NCBI RefSeq assembly: GCF_024679095.1
Contig: NC_066535.1
Coordinates: 3,405,861 to 3,469,860, forward strand
Source: Eriocheir sinensis
Lineage: Eukaryota; Arthropoda; Malacostraca; Decapoda; Varunidae
Length of the DNA stretch: 64,000 nucleotides
Direction: 5' to 3'
Both the position numbers and the translations under genes were made by a program. Positions 11,649 to 22,766 of the stretch are shown in pieces (within the stretch, counting starts at the first letter, position 1; every line of letters begins with the position of its first letter). Below the pieces are notes generated by a model. It made no database searches. It was not told the origin of the DNA and saw only the letters and a program-made list of their open reading frames with translations.

Positions 11649-11650
<2 letters not shown>
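9887..11650 (-). mobile_element. CR1-like LINE, 5'-truncated, decayed (family A, copy 1)
   Basis: Minus-strand non-LTR retrotransposon carrying only the reverse transcriptase part of ORF2. Visible blocks are KGPGPDKVYP, TPIFKKGDK, NYRPISLTSVVGKLL, QHGFHNKRS, the motif-B block GVPQGSVLGP and the catalytic FADDTKIG. An in-frame TAG near 11078 interrupts motif A, just before the KAFDKV residues. A frameshift near 10490-10500 moves the C-terminal domain (NTLVRPHLEYAVQFWS) to another frame. The 5' end is truncated relative to copy 2 at a point equal to about 26107 there. The sense 3' end carries ATGTAAATCT repeats and runs straight into (CT)n. Both flanks on the plus strand are (GA)n, as expected for insertion into such an array. 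Confidence 0.92.

Positions 11651-11688
<38 letters not shown>
11651..11688 (+). repeat. (AG)n microsatellite at LINE 5' junction
   Basis: Nineteen AG units directly abutting the truncated 5' end of CR1-like copy 1. The other side of the element is also (GA)n, at 9873-9886. Confidence 0.95.
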
Positions 11689-11689
<1 letters not shown>

Positions 11690-11759
11690 CCGTCCCTATC
11701 TGGCTCGCATCTAGGCGTATGAAAAGATATTAGTACTTTGATCAGCGATAAAGGGACAA

Positions 11760-12285
11760 AGGATGACCCTCCCTCCTTCCCCCCCTCCTCACCTCTCCCT
11801 ATTCTGCCCCGCCTCAGTCTTACTATATACTCTTTCTCTTCTTCTTTTTCTTCCCATACCAAACGTATTTTTCCCTTCTCCTCCTCCTCCTCCTCTGCTT
11901 TCTTCTCCTCCTCCTCCTCCTCCTCCTCCTCCTCCTCCTCCTCCTTTTCATTCTTCTCCTTCTCCGCCGCCTACTCCTTATATCTTTCATTCTCCTCCCC
12001 ATCCTCTTTCTTCCTTTGATTTTCCTTCTCCTCCTCCTCCTCCTCCTCCTCCTCCTCCTCCTCCTCCTCCTCCTTTTCATTCTTCTCCTTCACCGCCGCC
12101 TACTCCTAATATCTTTCATTCTCCTCCCCATCCTCTTTCTTCCTTTGATTTTCCTTCTCCTCCTCCGCCTCCTCCTCCTCCTCCTCCTCCTCCTCCTCCT
12201 CCTCCTCCTCCTCCTCCTCCTCCGCCTACTCCTCCTCCTTCTTTTCCTCCTTCTTTTTCTCCTTCTTCTCTCGGCCAAAAGTAGG
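11760..12285 (+). repeat. (TCC)n and pyrimidine array
   Basis: Three blocks of perfect (CTC)n are separated by near-identical spacers containing ATATCTTTCATTCTCCTCC and CTTCCTTTGATTTTCC. This makes an internal tandem duplication of about 115-120 bp. Proline- or arginine-rich open frames on both strands are by-products. Confidence 0.93.
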
Positions 12286-12440
12286 AACCCCAATTCTTCA
12301 AGTGTTATATAGTTCGCAAGAAGGATTATCGAGAAAAAAGCGCTATTATTACAAGCTTTAAAGGGTGGCACCATCTACACGCAAGAAAAGGAGATAGTAC
12401 AAGTTATTCTTTCCTCCCTGTATGTCTTCCTAGCCCTGGT
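12286..12440. other. Short unique spacer
   Basis: Non-repetitive; nothing recognised. Confidence 0.4.
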
Positions 12441-12768
12441 TACTGTATGGATCAGGTTGGGACACGTTGGGATAGGTTGGGTTAGGTTGGGTTAGGCTAG
12501 GTTAGGTAGGGTTAGATTAGATTGGGTTCAGGTTAAGTCGGGTTAGGTTGGTTCGGTTCGGGTTAGGTTGCGTTAGATTGAGTTGCGTTAGGTTAGATTA
12601 GGTTAGGTTAGATTGGGTAATTTGGGTTCGGGTCAAGTCGGGTTAGATTGGTTCGGTTTGGGTTAGGTTGGGTTGGGTTAGGCTTGGTTAGGTAAGGTTG
12701 GTTAGATTCGGTAATTTTGGTTCGGGTCAAGTCGGGTTAGGTTGGTTCGGTTCGGGTTAGGTTGGGTT
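12441..12768 (+). repeat. Degenerate TTAGG-type array, left part
   Basis: GGTTAGGTTGGGTTAGG-like units with scattered substitutions. The underlying pentamer GGTTA is a permutation of TTAGG, the ancestral arthropod telomere repeat. The array is internal and degenerate, so it is telomere-like rather than a chromosome end. Confidence 0.75.
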
Positions 12769-12962
12769 CAACGTTGCCAGATTGTCGTTCTCAGCTTCTC
12801 ATTTTTCTCGATTTCAGGCTAAAAAATGTCCCACCCATATAACTAAAGATACCTATTTATATTTACTGCTAAAAGTGTTAATTATAGAGTTTTTTTCGTA
12901 GTCATTATGCGTTAGAAATGGGAAAATCTAGTTCGATGAGTGCGATATCGTGGTATCCCTGG
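12769..12962. mobile_element. 194-bp inverted-repeat element (family M), diverged
   Basis: Begins CAACGTTGCCAGATTGTCG and ends with a diverged inverted counterpart around GAGTGCGATATCGTGG. The element at 56266-56459 has the same start, the same length and clearer inverted ends. It interrupts the TTAGG-type array, which resumes on its right. Non-coding, so a non-autonomous DNA transposon (MITE-like) is the likeliest class. Confidence 0.65.
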
Positions 12963-13030
12963 TTGGGTTAGGTTGAGTTGGGTTAGGTAAGGTTAGGTTA
13001 GGTTAGGTTAGGTTAGGTCAGGTCGAGTTC
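12963..13030 (+). repeat. TTAGG-type array, right part
   Basis: Contains five or more consecutive perfect GGTTA units around 12985-13018, the cleanest telomere-type stretch in the window. Confidence 0.8.
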
Positions 13031-13442
13031 GGGTGTGGGTTAAGTCCAGTCCAGTGTGGTCGTCGGGATTTCTGCCTTTGTAACGGCTCCCGACTTCGGC
13101 TGTTTCTTCTTGTCTTCATATTACTGTATTACTGTTTCTTATTATCCAGTCGAATGCTTAATCTGCTTGGTCCTCTTTCTCTTTCAGTATTCTTGATCGT
13201 TTTTTCCACAATTGTGTTATAAAACTTTTTCTTGTATCGCTGTCAAGTCGGGTGGTTGGGTTCGGTTCGGGTACCCACAGTTTCGGGGCAACAAATTCTC
13301 GTCGCTCGCAACTTTACGGTTTTTTGGCGAACGTTATCACGAGCAGGAATGTTTTGTTTGGCTTGAATTTTTATTGTGATACCTTCCGGCGTCCCCCTCC
13401 TCCCCACGACACGGCCTGAACGAAACGAACGATGCTGCCCCC
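13031..13442. other. Unique DNA, no gene recognised
   Basis: Non-repetitive sequence between the telomere-like array and a (TG)n microsatellite. No domain-bearing frame. Confidence 0.4.
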
Positions 13443-13446
13443 TGTG

Positions 13447-13506
<60 letters not shown>

Positions 13507-13595
13507 CGAAAGCATTTTTTTTTTATAGGTTATCGTTGTAGTTCTGCCTCGTGTTGAAAAAGTTTTGTGGTGGTGGTGATGATATGTGGTGGTGG

Positions 13596-13643
<48 letters not shown>
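13443..13643. repeat. (TG)n then (GA)n microsatellites
   Basis: (TG)n at 13443-13504, a 93-bp spacer, then (GA)n at 13598-13643. Confidence 0.95.
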
Positions 13644-13646
<3 letters not shown>

Positions 13647-13689
13647 ATTCTTAGTAGAGGTAGTTGGTCACTTTCATCTTCCCATTGCT

Positions 13690-14350
13690 ATTACGTTTCC
13701 CACCTCCTCCTCCTCCTTCTCCTTCATCGCTCTCTCTCTCCCCCTCTCTTTTTCTCCTCCTCCTCCTTCATCCCTCTCTCCCTCTCTCTCTCCCCCTCTC
13801 TCTTTCTCCTCCTCCTCCTTCATCCCTCTCTCCCTCTCTCTCTCCCCCTCTCTCTTTCTCCTCCTCCTCCTTCATCCCTCTCTCCCTCTCTCTCTCCCCC
13901 TCTCTCTTTCTCCTCCTCCTTCTCCTTCATCCTCCTCCCTCTCTCTCCTCTCTCTCTCCCCTCTCTTTCTCCTCATCCTTCATCCCTCTCTCCCTCTCTC
14001 TCTCTCCCCCTCTCTCTTTCTCCTCCTCCACCTTCATCCCTCTCTCCCTCTCTCTCTCCCCCTCTCTCTTTCTCCTCCTCCTCCTTCATCCCTCCTCTCT
14101 CTTTCTCCCTCCCTCTCTCCCTCTCTCCCTCTCCCTCCTTCGCTTCACACCAGCCACATTTCCCTCCGCCTCTCGTCCCTTACCCACCATTTCCTCCCTG
14201 GAACTGCCTCACACACCCATAACCCAGAGAACTGCCCATTCCTCCCCTTTCCGTTCACCTTTTTTTCCCCTCCGTCTCCCTCCTTCGTAACTGTCCACCC
14301 TTCCTCTTCTTTTTTTTTTCCCGCTTCTTCCCCTTCATCAACCCCCTTCC
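13690..14350 (+). repeat. Pyrimidine array with 52-bp unit
   Basis: Repeats with a period near 52 bp, each containing CTCCTCCTCCTTCATCCC followed by CT-rich sequence, from about 13755 to 14100. It then degenerates. Confidence 0.85.
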
Positions 14351-14382
14351 TTCCTTCGTCTGCTGAGATGTATGGCTCGCTG

Positions 14383-14503
14383 TCTATCTATGTCTGTCTA
14401 TGTTTGTGTTTGTGTCTGTCTGTCTGTCTGTTTCTGTCTGTCTGTTTGTGTAATTTCTATCTGTCTGTCTGTCCATTTGTCTGTTTGTCTGTCTGTCTGT
14501 TTG

Positions 14504-14554
<51 letters not shown>

Positions 14555-14627
14555 GTCTGTCTGTTCGTGTCTGTCTGTCTGTCCATTTGTCTGTTTGTCT
14601 GTCTGTCTGTCTGTCTCTGTCTGTTCG

Positions 14628-14686
<59 letters not shown>

Positions 14687-14948
14687 GTCTGTCTGTTCGT
14701 GTCTGTCTGTCTGTCCATTTGTCTGTTTGTCTGTCTGTCTGTCTGTCTCTGTCTGTTTGTGTCTGTCTGTCTGTTTGTGTCTGTCTGTCTGTCTGTTCTG
14801 TCTGTCTGTCTGTTTGTGTCTGTCTGTCTGTCTGTTTGTGTCTGTCTGTCTGTTTGTGTCTGTCTGTCTGTCTGTTCTGTCTGTCTGTCTGTTTGTGTCT
14901 GTCTGTCTGTCTGTTCTGTCTGTCTGTCTGTTTGTGTCTGTCTGTCTC
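14383..14948 (+). repeat. (CTGT)n tetranucleotide array
   Basis: About 565 bp of CTGT units with variant blocks (CCATTTGT, TTCGTGT, TTTGTGT) that recur at regular spacing and give higher-order repeats. Long open frames rich in C, L, S, V (plus) and Q, T, D, R (minus) follow from the period. Confidence 0.95.
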
Positions 14949-15061
14949 GTAATATTAGCTAATCTTGGTCTTGGTCTTGCCTCTACACTTAATTTACTCC
15001 CCAATATTTTTCATCATAATTATCGTCCTTTATCGCTTCCCTCTTTTACATATTTCTTTTT

Positions 15062-15108
<47 letters not shown>

Positions 15109-15241
15109 CACAAAGCCTTTCCATTAGGCTTTGTATGGAAATTAATTCTCGACCTTCTCTCTTTCTCTCTCCCTGCTCCTCTGAAGTCATTCTTTGAGGC
15201 GGCTCAGCAGGGGAAGATAAATTAATATAGAACCATTTATA

Positions 15242-15303
<62 letters not shown>
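14949..15303. repeat. Short spacer with (TG)n and (CT)n
   Basis: (GT)n at 15063-15107 and (CT)n at 15244-15303, separated by unique sequence. Confidence 0.93.
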
Positions 15304-15306
<3 letters not shown>

Positions 15307-15424
15307 GTGGTAAAGATGGAATATATAATAGAATGAAAATTTAATATGTGTAGGGAATGTTTGGGGTGGTTAGGCAAGGAAGATGATTACGTTCTGGAAG
15401 ATGATGAAAATACTCGTGATGGTT

Positions 15425-17283
15425 GATGGCTTTAATGAATAGATGTGGCTCTGATAAATAGATGTGGCTTCAATGAATAGATATGGCTTTGCTGAATAGA
15501 TGTGGGTTTGATAAATAGATGTGGCTTTGATAAATAGATGTGGCTCTGATAAATAGATGTGGCTTCAATGAATAGATGTGGCTTTGCTGAATAGATGTGG
15601 GTTTGATAAATAGATGTGGCTTTGATAAATAGATGTGGCTTCAATGAATAGATGTGGCTTTGATAAATAAATGTGGCTTTGATAAATAGATGTGGCTTTA
15701 ATGAATAGATGTGGCTTTGATAAATAGATGTGGCTTTGATAAATAGATGTGGCTTTGATAAATAGATGTGGCTTTGATAAATAGATGTGGCTTTGATAAA
15801 TAGATGTGGCTCTGATAAATAGATGTGGCTTTGATAAATAGATGTGGCTTTGATAAATAGATGTGGCTTTGATAAATAGATGTGGCTTTGATAAATAGAT
15901 GTGGCTTTGATAAATAGATGTGGCTTTGATAAATAGATGTGGCTTTGATAAATAGATGTGGCTCTGATAAATAGATGTGGCTTTGATAAATAGATGTGGC
16001 TTTGATAAATAGATGTGGCTTTGATAAATAGATGTGGCTTTGATAAATAGATGTGGCTTTGATAAATAGATGTGGCTTTGATAAATAGATGTGGCTTTGA
16101 TAAATAGATGTGGCTTTGATAAATAGATGTGGCTTTGATAAATAGATGTGGCTTTGATAAATAGATGTGGCTTTGATGAATAGATGTGGCTTTGATAAAT
16201 AGATGTGGCTTTGATAAATAGATGTGGCTTTGATAAATAGATGTGGCTCTGATAAATAGATGTGGCTTTGATAAATAGATGTGGCTTTGATAAATAGATG
16301 TGGCTTTGATAAATAGATGTGGCTTTGATAAATAGATGTGGCTTTGATAAATAGCGGCTTTGATAAATAGATGTGGCTTTGATAAATAGATGTGGCTCTG
16401 ATAAATAGATGTGGCTTTGATAAATAGATGTGGCTTTGATAAATAGATGTGGCTTTGATAAATAGATGTGGCTTTGATAAATAGATGTGGCTTTGATAAA
16501 TAGCGGCTTTGATAAATAGATGTGGCTTTGATAAATAGATGTTGCTTTGATAAATAGATGTGGCTTTGATAAATAGATGTTGCTTTGATAAATAGATGTG
16601 GCTTTGATAAATAGATGTGGCTCTGATAAATAGATGTTGCTTTGATAAATAGATGTTGCTTTGATAAATAGATGTGGCTCTGATAAATAGATGTTGCTTT
16701 GATAAATAGATGTGGCTTTGATAAATAGATGTGGCTTTGATAAATAGTGGCTTTGATAAATAGATGTGGCTTTGATAAATAGATATTGCTTTGATAAATA
16801 GATGTTGCTTTGATAAATAGATGTTGCTTTAATGAATAGATGTGGTTTTGATAAATAGATGTTGCTTTGATGAATAGATGTGGCTTTGATAAATAGATGT
16901 TGCTTTGATGAATAGATGTGGCTTTGATAAATAGATGTGGCTTTGATGAATAGATGTGGCTTTGATAAATAGATGTGTCTTTAATGAATAGATGTGGCTT
17001 TGATAAATAGATGTGGCTTTGATGAATAGATGTGGCTTTGATAAATAGATGTGGCTTTGATAAATAGATGTGGCTTTGATGAATAGATGTGGCTTTGATG
17101 AATAGATGTGGCTTTGATGAATAGATGTGGCTTTGATGAATAGATGTGGCTTTAATGGATAGATGTGGCTTTGATGAATAGATGTGGCTTTGATGAATAG
17201 ATGTGGCTTTAATGAATAGATGTGGCTTTGATGAATAGATGTGGCTTTGATAAATAGATGTGGCTTTGATGAATTGATGTGGA
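15425..17283 (+). repeat. 19-bp satellite array, about 97 units
   Basis: The unit is GATGTGGCTTTGATAAATA. The centre (about 15720-16500) is nearly uniform. The left end mixes TTCAATGAAT and TTGCTGAAT variants, and the right end (after about 16500) is rich in TTGC and GATGAATA variants. A few units are shortened to AGCGGCTTT. Minus-strand open frames with a KPHLFIKATSIYQSHIY period come from the array. Confidence 0.97.
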
Positions 17284-17530
17284 GGCGAGGACTGAGAGAA
17301 TGATTGAGTGTCTGAGTTAAAAGTAGGAAAACGGAAGAAAAATGTCTAAAGGCTTTTCGAAACATTATATATATATAAAAAAACAGTAATAGGAAGCGTA
17401 ATTTTCAAACAAGCATGAATCTGAAGAACCCAACAGAGGGCATTAAACCCTATTGAAGAAGAACTTTGATAACATTTAAAGGTTTGCGATCCGTTACTAT
17501 GACAAACATCCCATCATCTAGCCAAATCAA
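17284..17530. other. Unique spacer
   Basis: No repeats or gene signs seen. Confidence 0.4.
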
Positions 17531-18000
17531 TGTGGTGGTGGTGGTGGTGATGGTGATGGTGGTGGTGGTGGTGATGGTGATGGTGATCGTGGTGGTGGTG
17601 GATACGAGGAAGCCAATTTAGGGGGAAAGTGTAGATGATAGGTGATGATGCTGGGGTGTGACAGTAAGTAGGTCGTGGTGATGATGGTTGTGGTGGTGAT
17701 GATGGTTGTGGTGGTGATGATGGTTGTGGTGGTGATGATGGTTGTGGTGGTGATGATGAGAGTGAAAAATGGGTTAAGACGTGTGAGATTAGGCACTGTG
17801 TAGGGAAATGGTGATTAATGGGAGTGATGGTGTGATGATGAGTACTGGGGTGGTGATGGTGGTGGTGGTGGTGATGGTAATAAGAAATAGGCAATAGAAA
17901 GGGGGATGCTGATAGTGGTGGTGATAGGTGAGGGGGTGATGGTGATGATAGAAAAGGGTGGGAGATTGGTGATGGTGATAGTGATGGTTAAGAGCAAAGA
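17531..18000 (+). repeat. GGT/GAT-rich array with 18-bp unit
   Basis: (GGT)n and (GAT)n blocks. At 17672-17756 an 18-bp unit, GGTGATGATGGTTGTGGT, repeats about four times. Confidence 0.9.
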
Positions 18001-18329
18001 AAGAAAGGAAGGGGAGGAAGAATGAGAGTGAATAAATGGGGAGAAAAGGCAAAAATGGTGAAAATATCGGAGAAAATAAAGAGGAGAAACGGGAATTAGG
18101 ATATGGAGGAAAGGAGGAAGGAAGGAAGGGGAGTAGAGAGATGGGAGGAGGGAACAAAGTGGGAAAATAAAGGGAGGGAGAGAAAACGGTCAGTGGGATA
18201 TGGAGGAAAAACGGAGAATGGAAAATAAAGGGAAGGAAAGGGACGTTAGGATATGGAGGAATGGAGAAGGATGGGAAAGGGTGGAGTGATGGGAGGAAGG
18301 AACGAAAGGGAGGGAAGCAAACAGGAAAA

Positions 18330-18850
18330 TAAAGAGGGAGGACGCGGTCATTAAGTTGTGAGGAAAGGAGGAAAGGAGAGGAAAGGGAAAGGAAAGGAAG
18401 CAAACAGGAAAATAAAGAGGGAGGACGCGGTCATTAGGTTGTGAGGAAAGGAGGAAAGGAGAGGAAAGGGAAAGGAAAGGAAGCAAAAGGGAAGAATAAA
18501 AAGGGAGGAGGCGGTTATTAGGTTGTGAGGAAAGGAGGAAAGGAGAGGAAAGGGAAAGGAAAGGAAGCAAAAGGGAAGAATAAAGAGGGAGGACGCGGTC
18601 ATTAGGTTGTGAGGAAAGGAGGAAAGGAGAGGAAAAGGAAAGGAAGCAAAAGGGAAGAATAAAAAGGGAGGAGGCGGTTATTAGGTTGTGGAAGGAAGGA
18701 TGAGAGGAAAGAAAAAGAAAGGGAAAGGAAATGAAGCAATAAGGATAATAAAGAAGGAGGAGGAGGTTGTTAAGCTGTGGAAGGAAGGAGAAGAGGAAAG
18801 GAAAGGGAAAGGGTAAGGAAAGGATAGGAAAGGGGTGGAGAGAATAGGGA
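18330..18850 (+). repeat. 82-bp tandem array
   Basis: Six or so units, each with GAGGACGCGGTCATTAGG or its variant GGAGGCGGTTATTAGG, followed by TTGTGAGGAAAGGAGG. Spacing of the CGGT core is 79-83 bp. Confidence 0.92.
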
Positions 18851-19189
18851 AGAATGGGTGGATAGATATAGGATAGCTTCACCCATTTCTACGTGTCCTT
18901 CCATTATTAATACCCACACCAGAAAAAAAAAATATACGTGAATTGGAAAACTGAGAGGACGAAAAATGATGAAAAAATATCCCTCCCCCCCAGAAAAAAA
19001 AATATAAAAAAAGTTCCAGTATCCTCCGTTATTTAAACAATACGAAATTTTTTATACCTCAGGTCGTTTTTTTTTCAAAGAATGTATTTTTTTCTGATGA
19101 GTTCGAATAGTATTTTTATAAATCGTCACCCCATACCCTATTGTTTGTGGCGAGGGTGGAGAGGGGGAGGGGGAGGGGGGCAGCTTAGG

Positions 19190-20290
19190 TGAGGAGGGGT
19201 TAGGGAAGGGGGAAAGTGATGGGATGGCTGGGAAATGGAAGAGTTGTCGAAGGGGGGTAGTGGGGAATAGGGAAGAAGGAGGAAATGGGGAGGAAGGGAA
19301 TGGGAGGAGAGCATAAAAAAGAAGAGGCAGCCATGGGAAGGGATTAAGGGGAAGAGTGATGGAATGGTTAGGAGGAGATGGAAGAGTTGGTGAAGAGGGG
19401 AGATGGTGTAGAATAGAAGGGAGATGGAAAGTAAAAGGGAGGGAAGAAAGGAATGGGAAGGAGACTGCCGTGGTGGTTATGAAAGAAGCATTTAAGAGGA
19501 AGGGGTTAAGGAGGAGAGTGATGGGATGGCTAGGAGGAGATGGAAGAGTTGATGAAGAGGGGAGATGGTGTGGAATAGGAAGGAGATGGAAAGTAAAGGG
19601 AGGGAAGAAAGGAATAGGAAGGAGACAGCCGTGGTGGTTATGAAAGAAGCATTTAAGAGGAATGGGTTAAGGAAGAGAGTGATGGGATGGCTAGAAGGAG
19701 ATGGAAGACTTGGTGAAGAGGGGAGATGGTGTAGAATAGAAGGGAGATGGAAAGTAAAGGGAGGGAAGAAAGGAATGGGAAGGAGACAGCCGTGGTGGTT
19801 ATGAAAGAAGCATTTAAGAGGAATGGGTTAAGGAAGAGAGTGATGGGATGGCTAGAAGGAGATGGAAGACTTGGTGAAGAGGGGAGATGGTGTGGAACAG
19901 AAGGGAGATGGAAAGTATAGGGAGGGAAGAAAGGAGTGGGAGGGAGACTGCCGTGGTGGTTATGAAGGAAGAAAAATAGAGACATGGAGGAAAGAAAAGG
20001 GGAGAGGATGAAAGGGAGCAATGGGAGAAAAAAAAAGATATAAGGGAGAGGAAAAAAAAGAGGGATCAGGAATTGGAGAAAAACAACAACACAGAAGAGA
20101 GAAGGAACAGAGGAAGTAGGAATGTGAGAGAAAAAAAACAAAACATGCAGAAGAAAAAAAGAAGGGGTTAAGGAGGAGAGTGATGGGATGGTTGTAAGGA
20201 GATAGATAAGTCATCGAAGGGGGATCAGTATGAAATAGGAAAGAGAAGGAAGGGAAAGTAAGGAAGAAATAGGAGGCATACATGGTGGTT
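19190..20290 (+). repeat. 161-bp tandem array
   Basis: GCCGTGGTGGTTATG occurs at 19467, 19628, 19789 and 19950, exactly 161 bp apart. Each unit also has GTGATGGGATGG and AGGGAGATGGAAAGTA. Diverged partial units flank both sides. Confidence 0.95.
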
Positions 20291-22074
20291 ATGGACGATT
20301 CAGATATGGGGAAGGGCGGTGATGATGGGCAGTATGGGGGTCAAGGTATGAAGGGTGGAACCACGAGGAATGGGGTGGGGAGAGATGGATAAAGGAATAG
20401 AGTAGATGAATCGGGCTTAAGGGATTTGAAGGGTTAGCTTAGGAGGGAAGGAAGTATAGGGAAGGAGGAAGACATAAGGGAGAGATTTATAGAAAGAGGA
20501 AAGTAGAGACAGAATCGGTGGGGAAGAAGAAAATGGGAGTGAGCAATGAGAGAAAAAAATAAGACATAAAGGAAGAAAGAAAAATAGCGAGGGAGAAATG
20601 GGAGAAAAACTTAGACATGAAGGAAGGAGGAGGGAGGAGGAAGAATGAGGGTAAAATAGAGACATGGAGGAAAGAAAAAGGGGAAGGAAAGGGAGGAATG
20701 GGAGGGAGACAAGTTAAGACAAGGAGGAAACAGGAGGGAGGAGGAGGAGGAATGAGGGAAAAAATAGAGACATGGAGGAAAGAAAAAGGAGGAGGAGGAA
20801 AGGGAGCAATGGGAGAAAAAAAAAGATATAAGGGAAAGGAAAAAAAAAGAGGGATCAGAAATTGGAGAAAAAAAAAATAACACAGAAGAGAGAAGGAACA
20901 GAGGAAGTAGGAATAGGAGAGAGAAAAATAAAAGAAACATGGAGAAGAGAAAAGAAGAGGGAGGGAGGAGAGGGAGAAAAGAATTGCTGAAATGGAGGAA
21001 AGAAAGATGGGAAGGAGGGACGGATTTAGACAGTTGGAGGAGGGGAGGAACAAGGGGAGATAAAAGGAGGAGAAAAAGGAGGGAAAGTAACAAAGGGGGA
21101 AGTAAAGAGGGAATAAAAGGGGAGGAAGCGAGGATTAGGATACGGAGAAAAAGAAAAGGAGGAAAGAACAGAGAGAGAGAGAGAAATGTGGAGCAAGAAA
21201 CAATGGAATAAAAATATAGGAAAATAAAGAGTGGAGAAGGGGGGGGGGGGCTTAAAGGTTTGGAGGAAAGAGAAGAGAGAAAGAAAGGAGTGGAGAGAAC
21301 GTAAGGGGTGGAGAGATGGGAGAAGGGAACAAAGGAAAGGGAAGCAATGGGAAAATAAAGAGGGAGGAGGCGGTCATTAGGAGGAGAGGAAAGAAAAGGA
21401 AAGGAAGGGATAGGAAGGGGGTGGAGAGAAGAGAGGAGGGAACAGAGGAAGAATTATAGGAGAAAAAAATGGAGCTGTTTTGGAAGAAAAAATATGAAGG
21501 AAGGGGAGTGAAGAGATGGTGAGGGGGGGAGGAGGAGGAAGGAAAGGAGGGGAGGAGGTGAAGGAAGGAAGGAAGGGAGAGGAAATATAGTAATGGGAAG
21601 GTGGAAGAAAGAAAAAAAAAGAGAAAGGGAAGTGGATGAATGAAGGGAAAGGTGGGAGGTGGAGGAGAGGAAGAGGAAGAGGATATGATAATTGGAGAGA
21701 GAAAGAAAAAAATAAAGGAATAGAATAAAGAAAAAAAGTAAGGGAAGGGGATGAAGGAAGGGACAGGGGGTAGGTGGAGGAGAGGAATAGGGAGAGGATA
21801 TGATAATTGGAGAGAGGAAGAAAAAAAGAATGGGAGAAAGAAAAAAAGTAAGGGAATAGGGAAGGGAGATAGTAACGGGAAGGTAGAGGAAAGGAAAAAC
21901 AGACGGGAAGGGGACGAGGGAAGGGAACAAGAGGATGAGAGGGAGATGGAGAGATGATAAAAGAGGGGGAAGGGAGGAAGGGGGTTGAGTCCTTCCCTGC
22001 GCGTGTGAAATGGTGAGGAATATTGGACTAGACTCCTGGAAGACCACTGTGTTATAGCCTTCTCTGTGACCCTC

Positions 22075-22707
22075 ATCCGCTCCTCCTCCTCCTCCTCCTC
22101 CTCCTCCTCTTCCTCCTCCTTCTCCTCTCCTTCCCTCCTCCTTCTCTTTGCTCTCCTCTCCCTCCCTTCTCTCTCCTCCCTCTTTCATCTTCCTCTCCTT
22201 CCCTCCTCCTCTAAGTTCTCGTCTCTCACGCTACTCCCTCCTCTCTCTTTCCTTCCTCTGTGCTCTCCTCTCTCTCCCTTCTCCCTTCTCCCTCTTTCCT
22301 CCTCCTCCTACCCCTCTCCTTTCCTCCTCCTCTATGTTCTCTCCTACCCTTCTCCCTCCTCCCTCTTTCCTTTCTCCTCTATGCCCTCCTCTCCCTCCGT
22401 CCTCCTCCTCCTCCTTCTTCTCCTTTTCCCTCCCTCCTCACTCTTTCGTTCTCATCCTCGTTCCCTTTTTTATCGCTTTTTATTGCTTCCTCCTTCCTTC
22501 CACGTCCCTCATTCTGTACCTATCTCCTCCTTTTTTATCTTCCTCTCACCTTTGCCCTTCCTGCAATCCCTCTCTCTCCTCCTTCTTCCCTTGCTCTTCT
22601 CTTCCTTTCTCTTGCCTTCTCTTCTCTTTACTCTTTCTTTTTCTCTTCCTCTCTCTCCTTCGTTTCTTCGTGTCCCATTCTAGTTTCTTTTCTTATTTTC
22701 TAGTTCG

Positions 22708-22766
<59 letters not shown>

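Larger units (their letters stand above)
18001..21990 (+). repeat. 4-kb purine-rich domain
   Basis: The plus strand is nearly all A and G for about 4 kb, with only scattered pyrimidines. It includes an 82-bp array (18330-18850) and a 161-bp array (19190-20290), given separately. Fragments of the 82-bp unit recur near 21360-21400. Confidence 0.9.

Noticed and set aside
11823..12374. Arginine-rich or proline-rich proteins
   Set aside because: Translations of (TCC)n/(GGA)n in alternate frames and strands.
13567..15004. Long frames with cysteine/serine/valine or Q-T-D-R repeats
   Set aside because: Direct translation of (CTGT)n and the 52-bp pyrimidine array, open on both strands.
15432..17365. 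Minus-strand frames with a repeating KPHLFIKATSIYQ motif
   Set aside because: Produced by the 19-bp satellite, whose three-unit period is 57 bp. No stop arises by periodicity.
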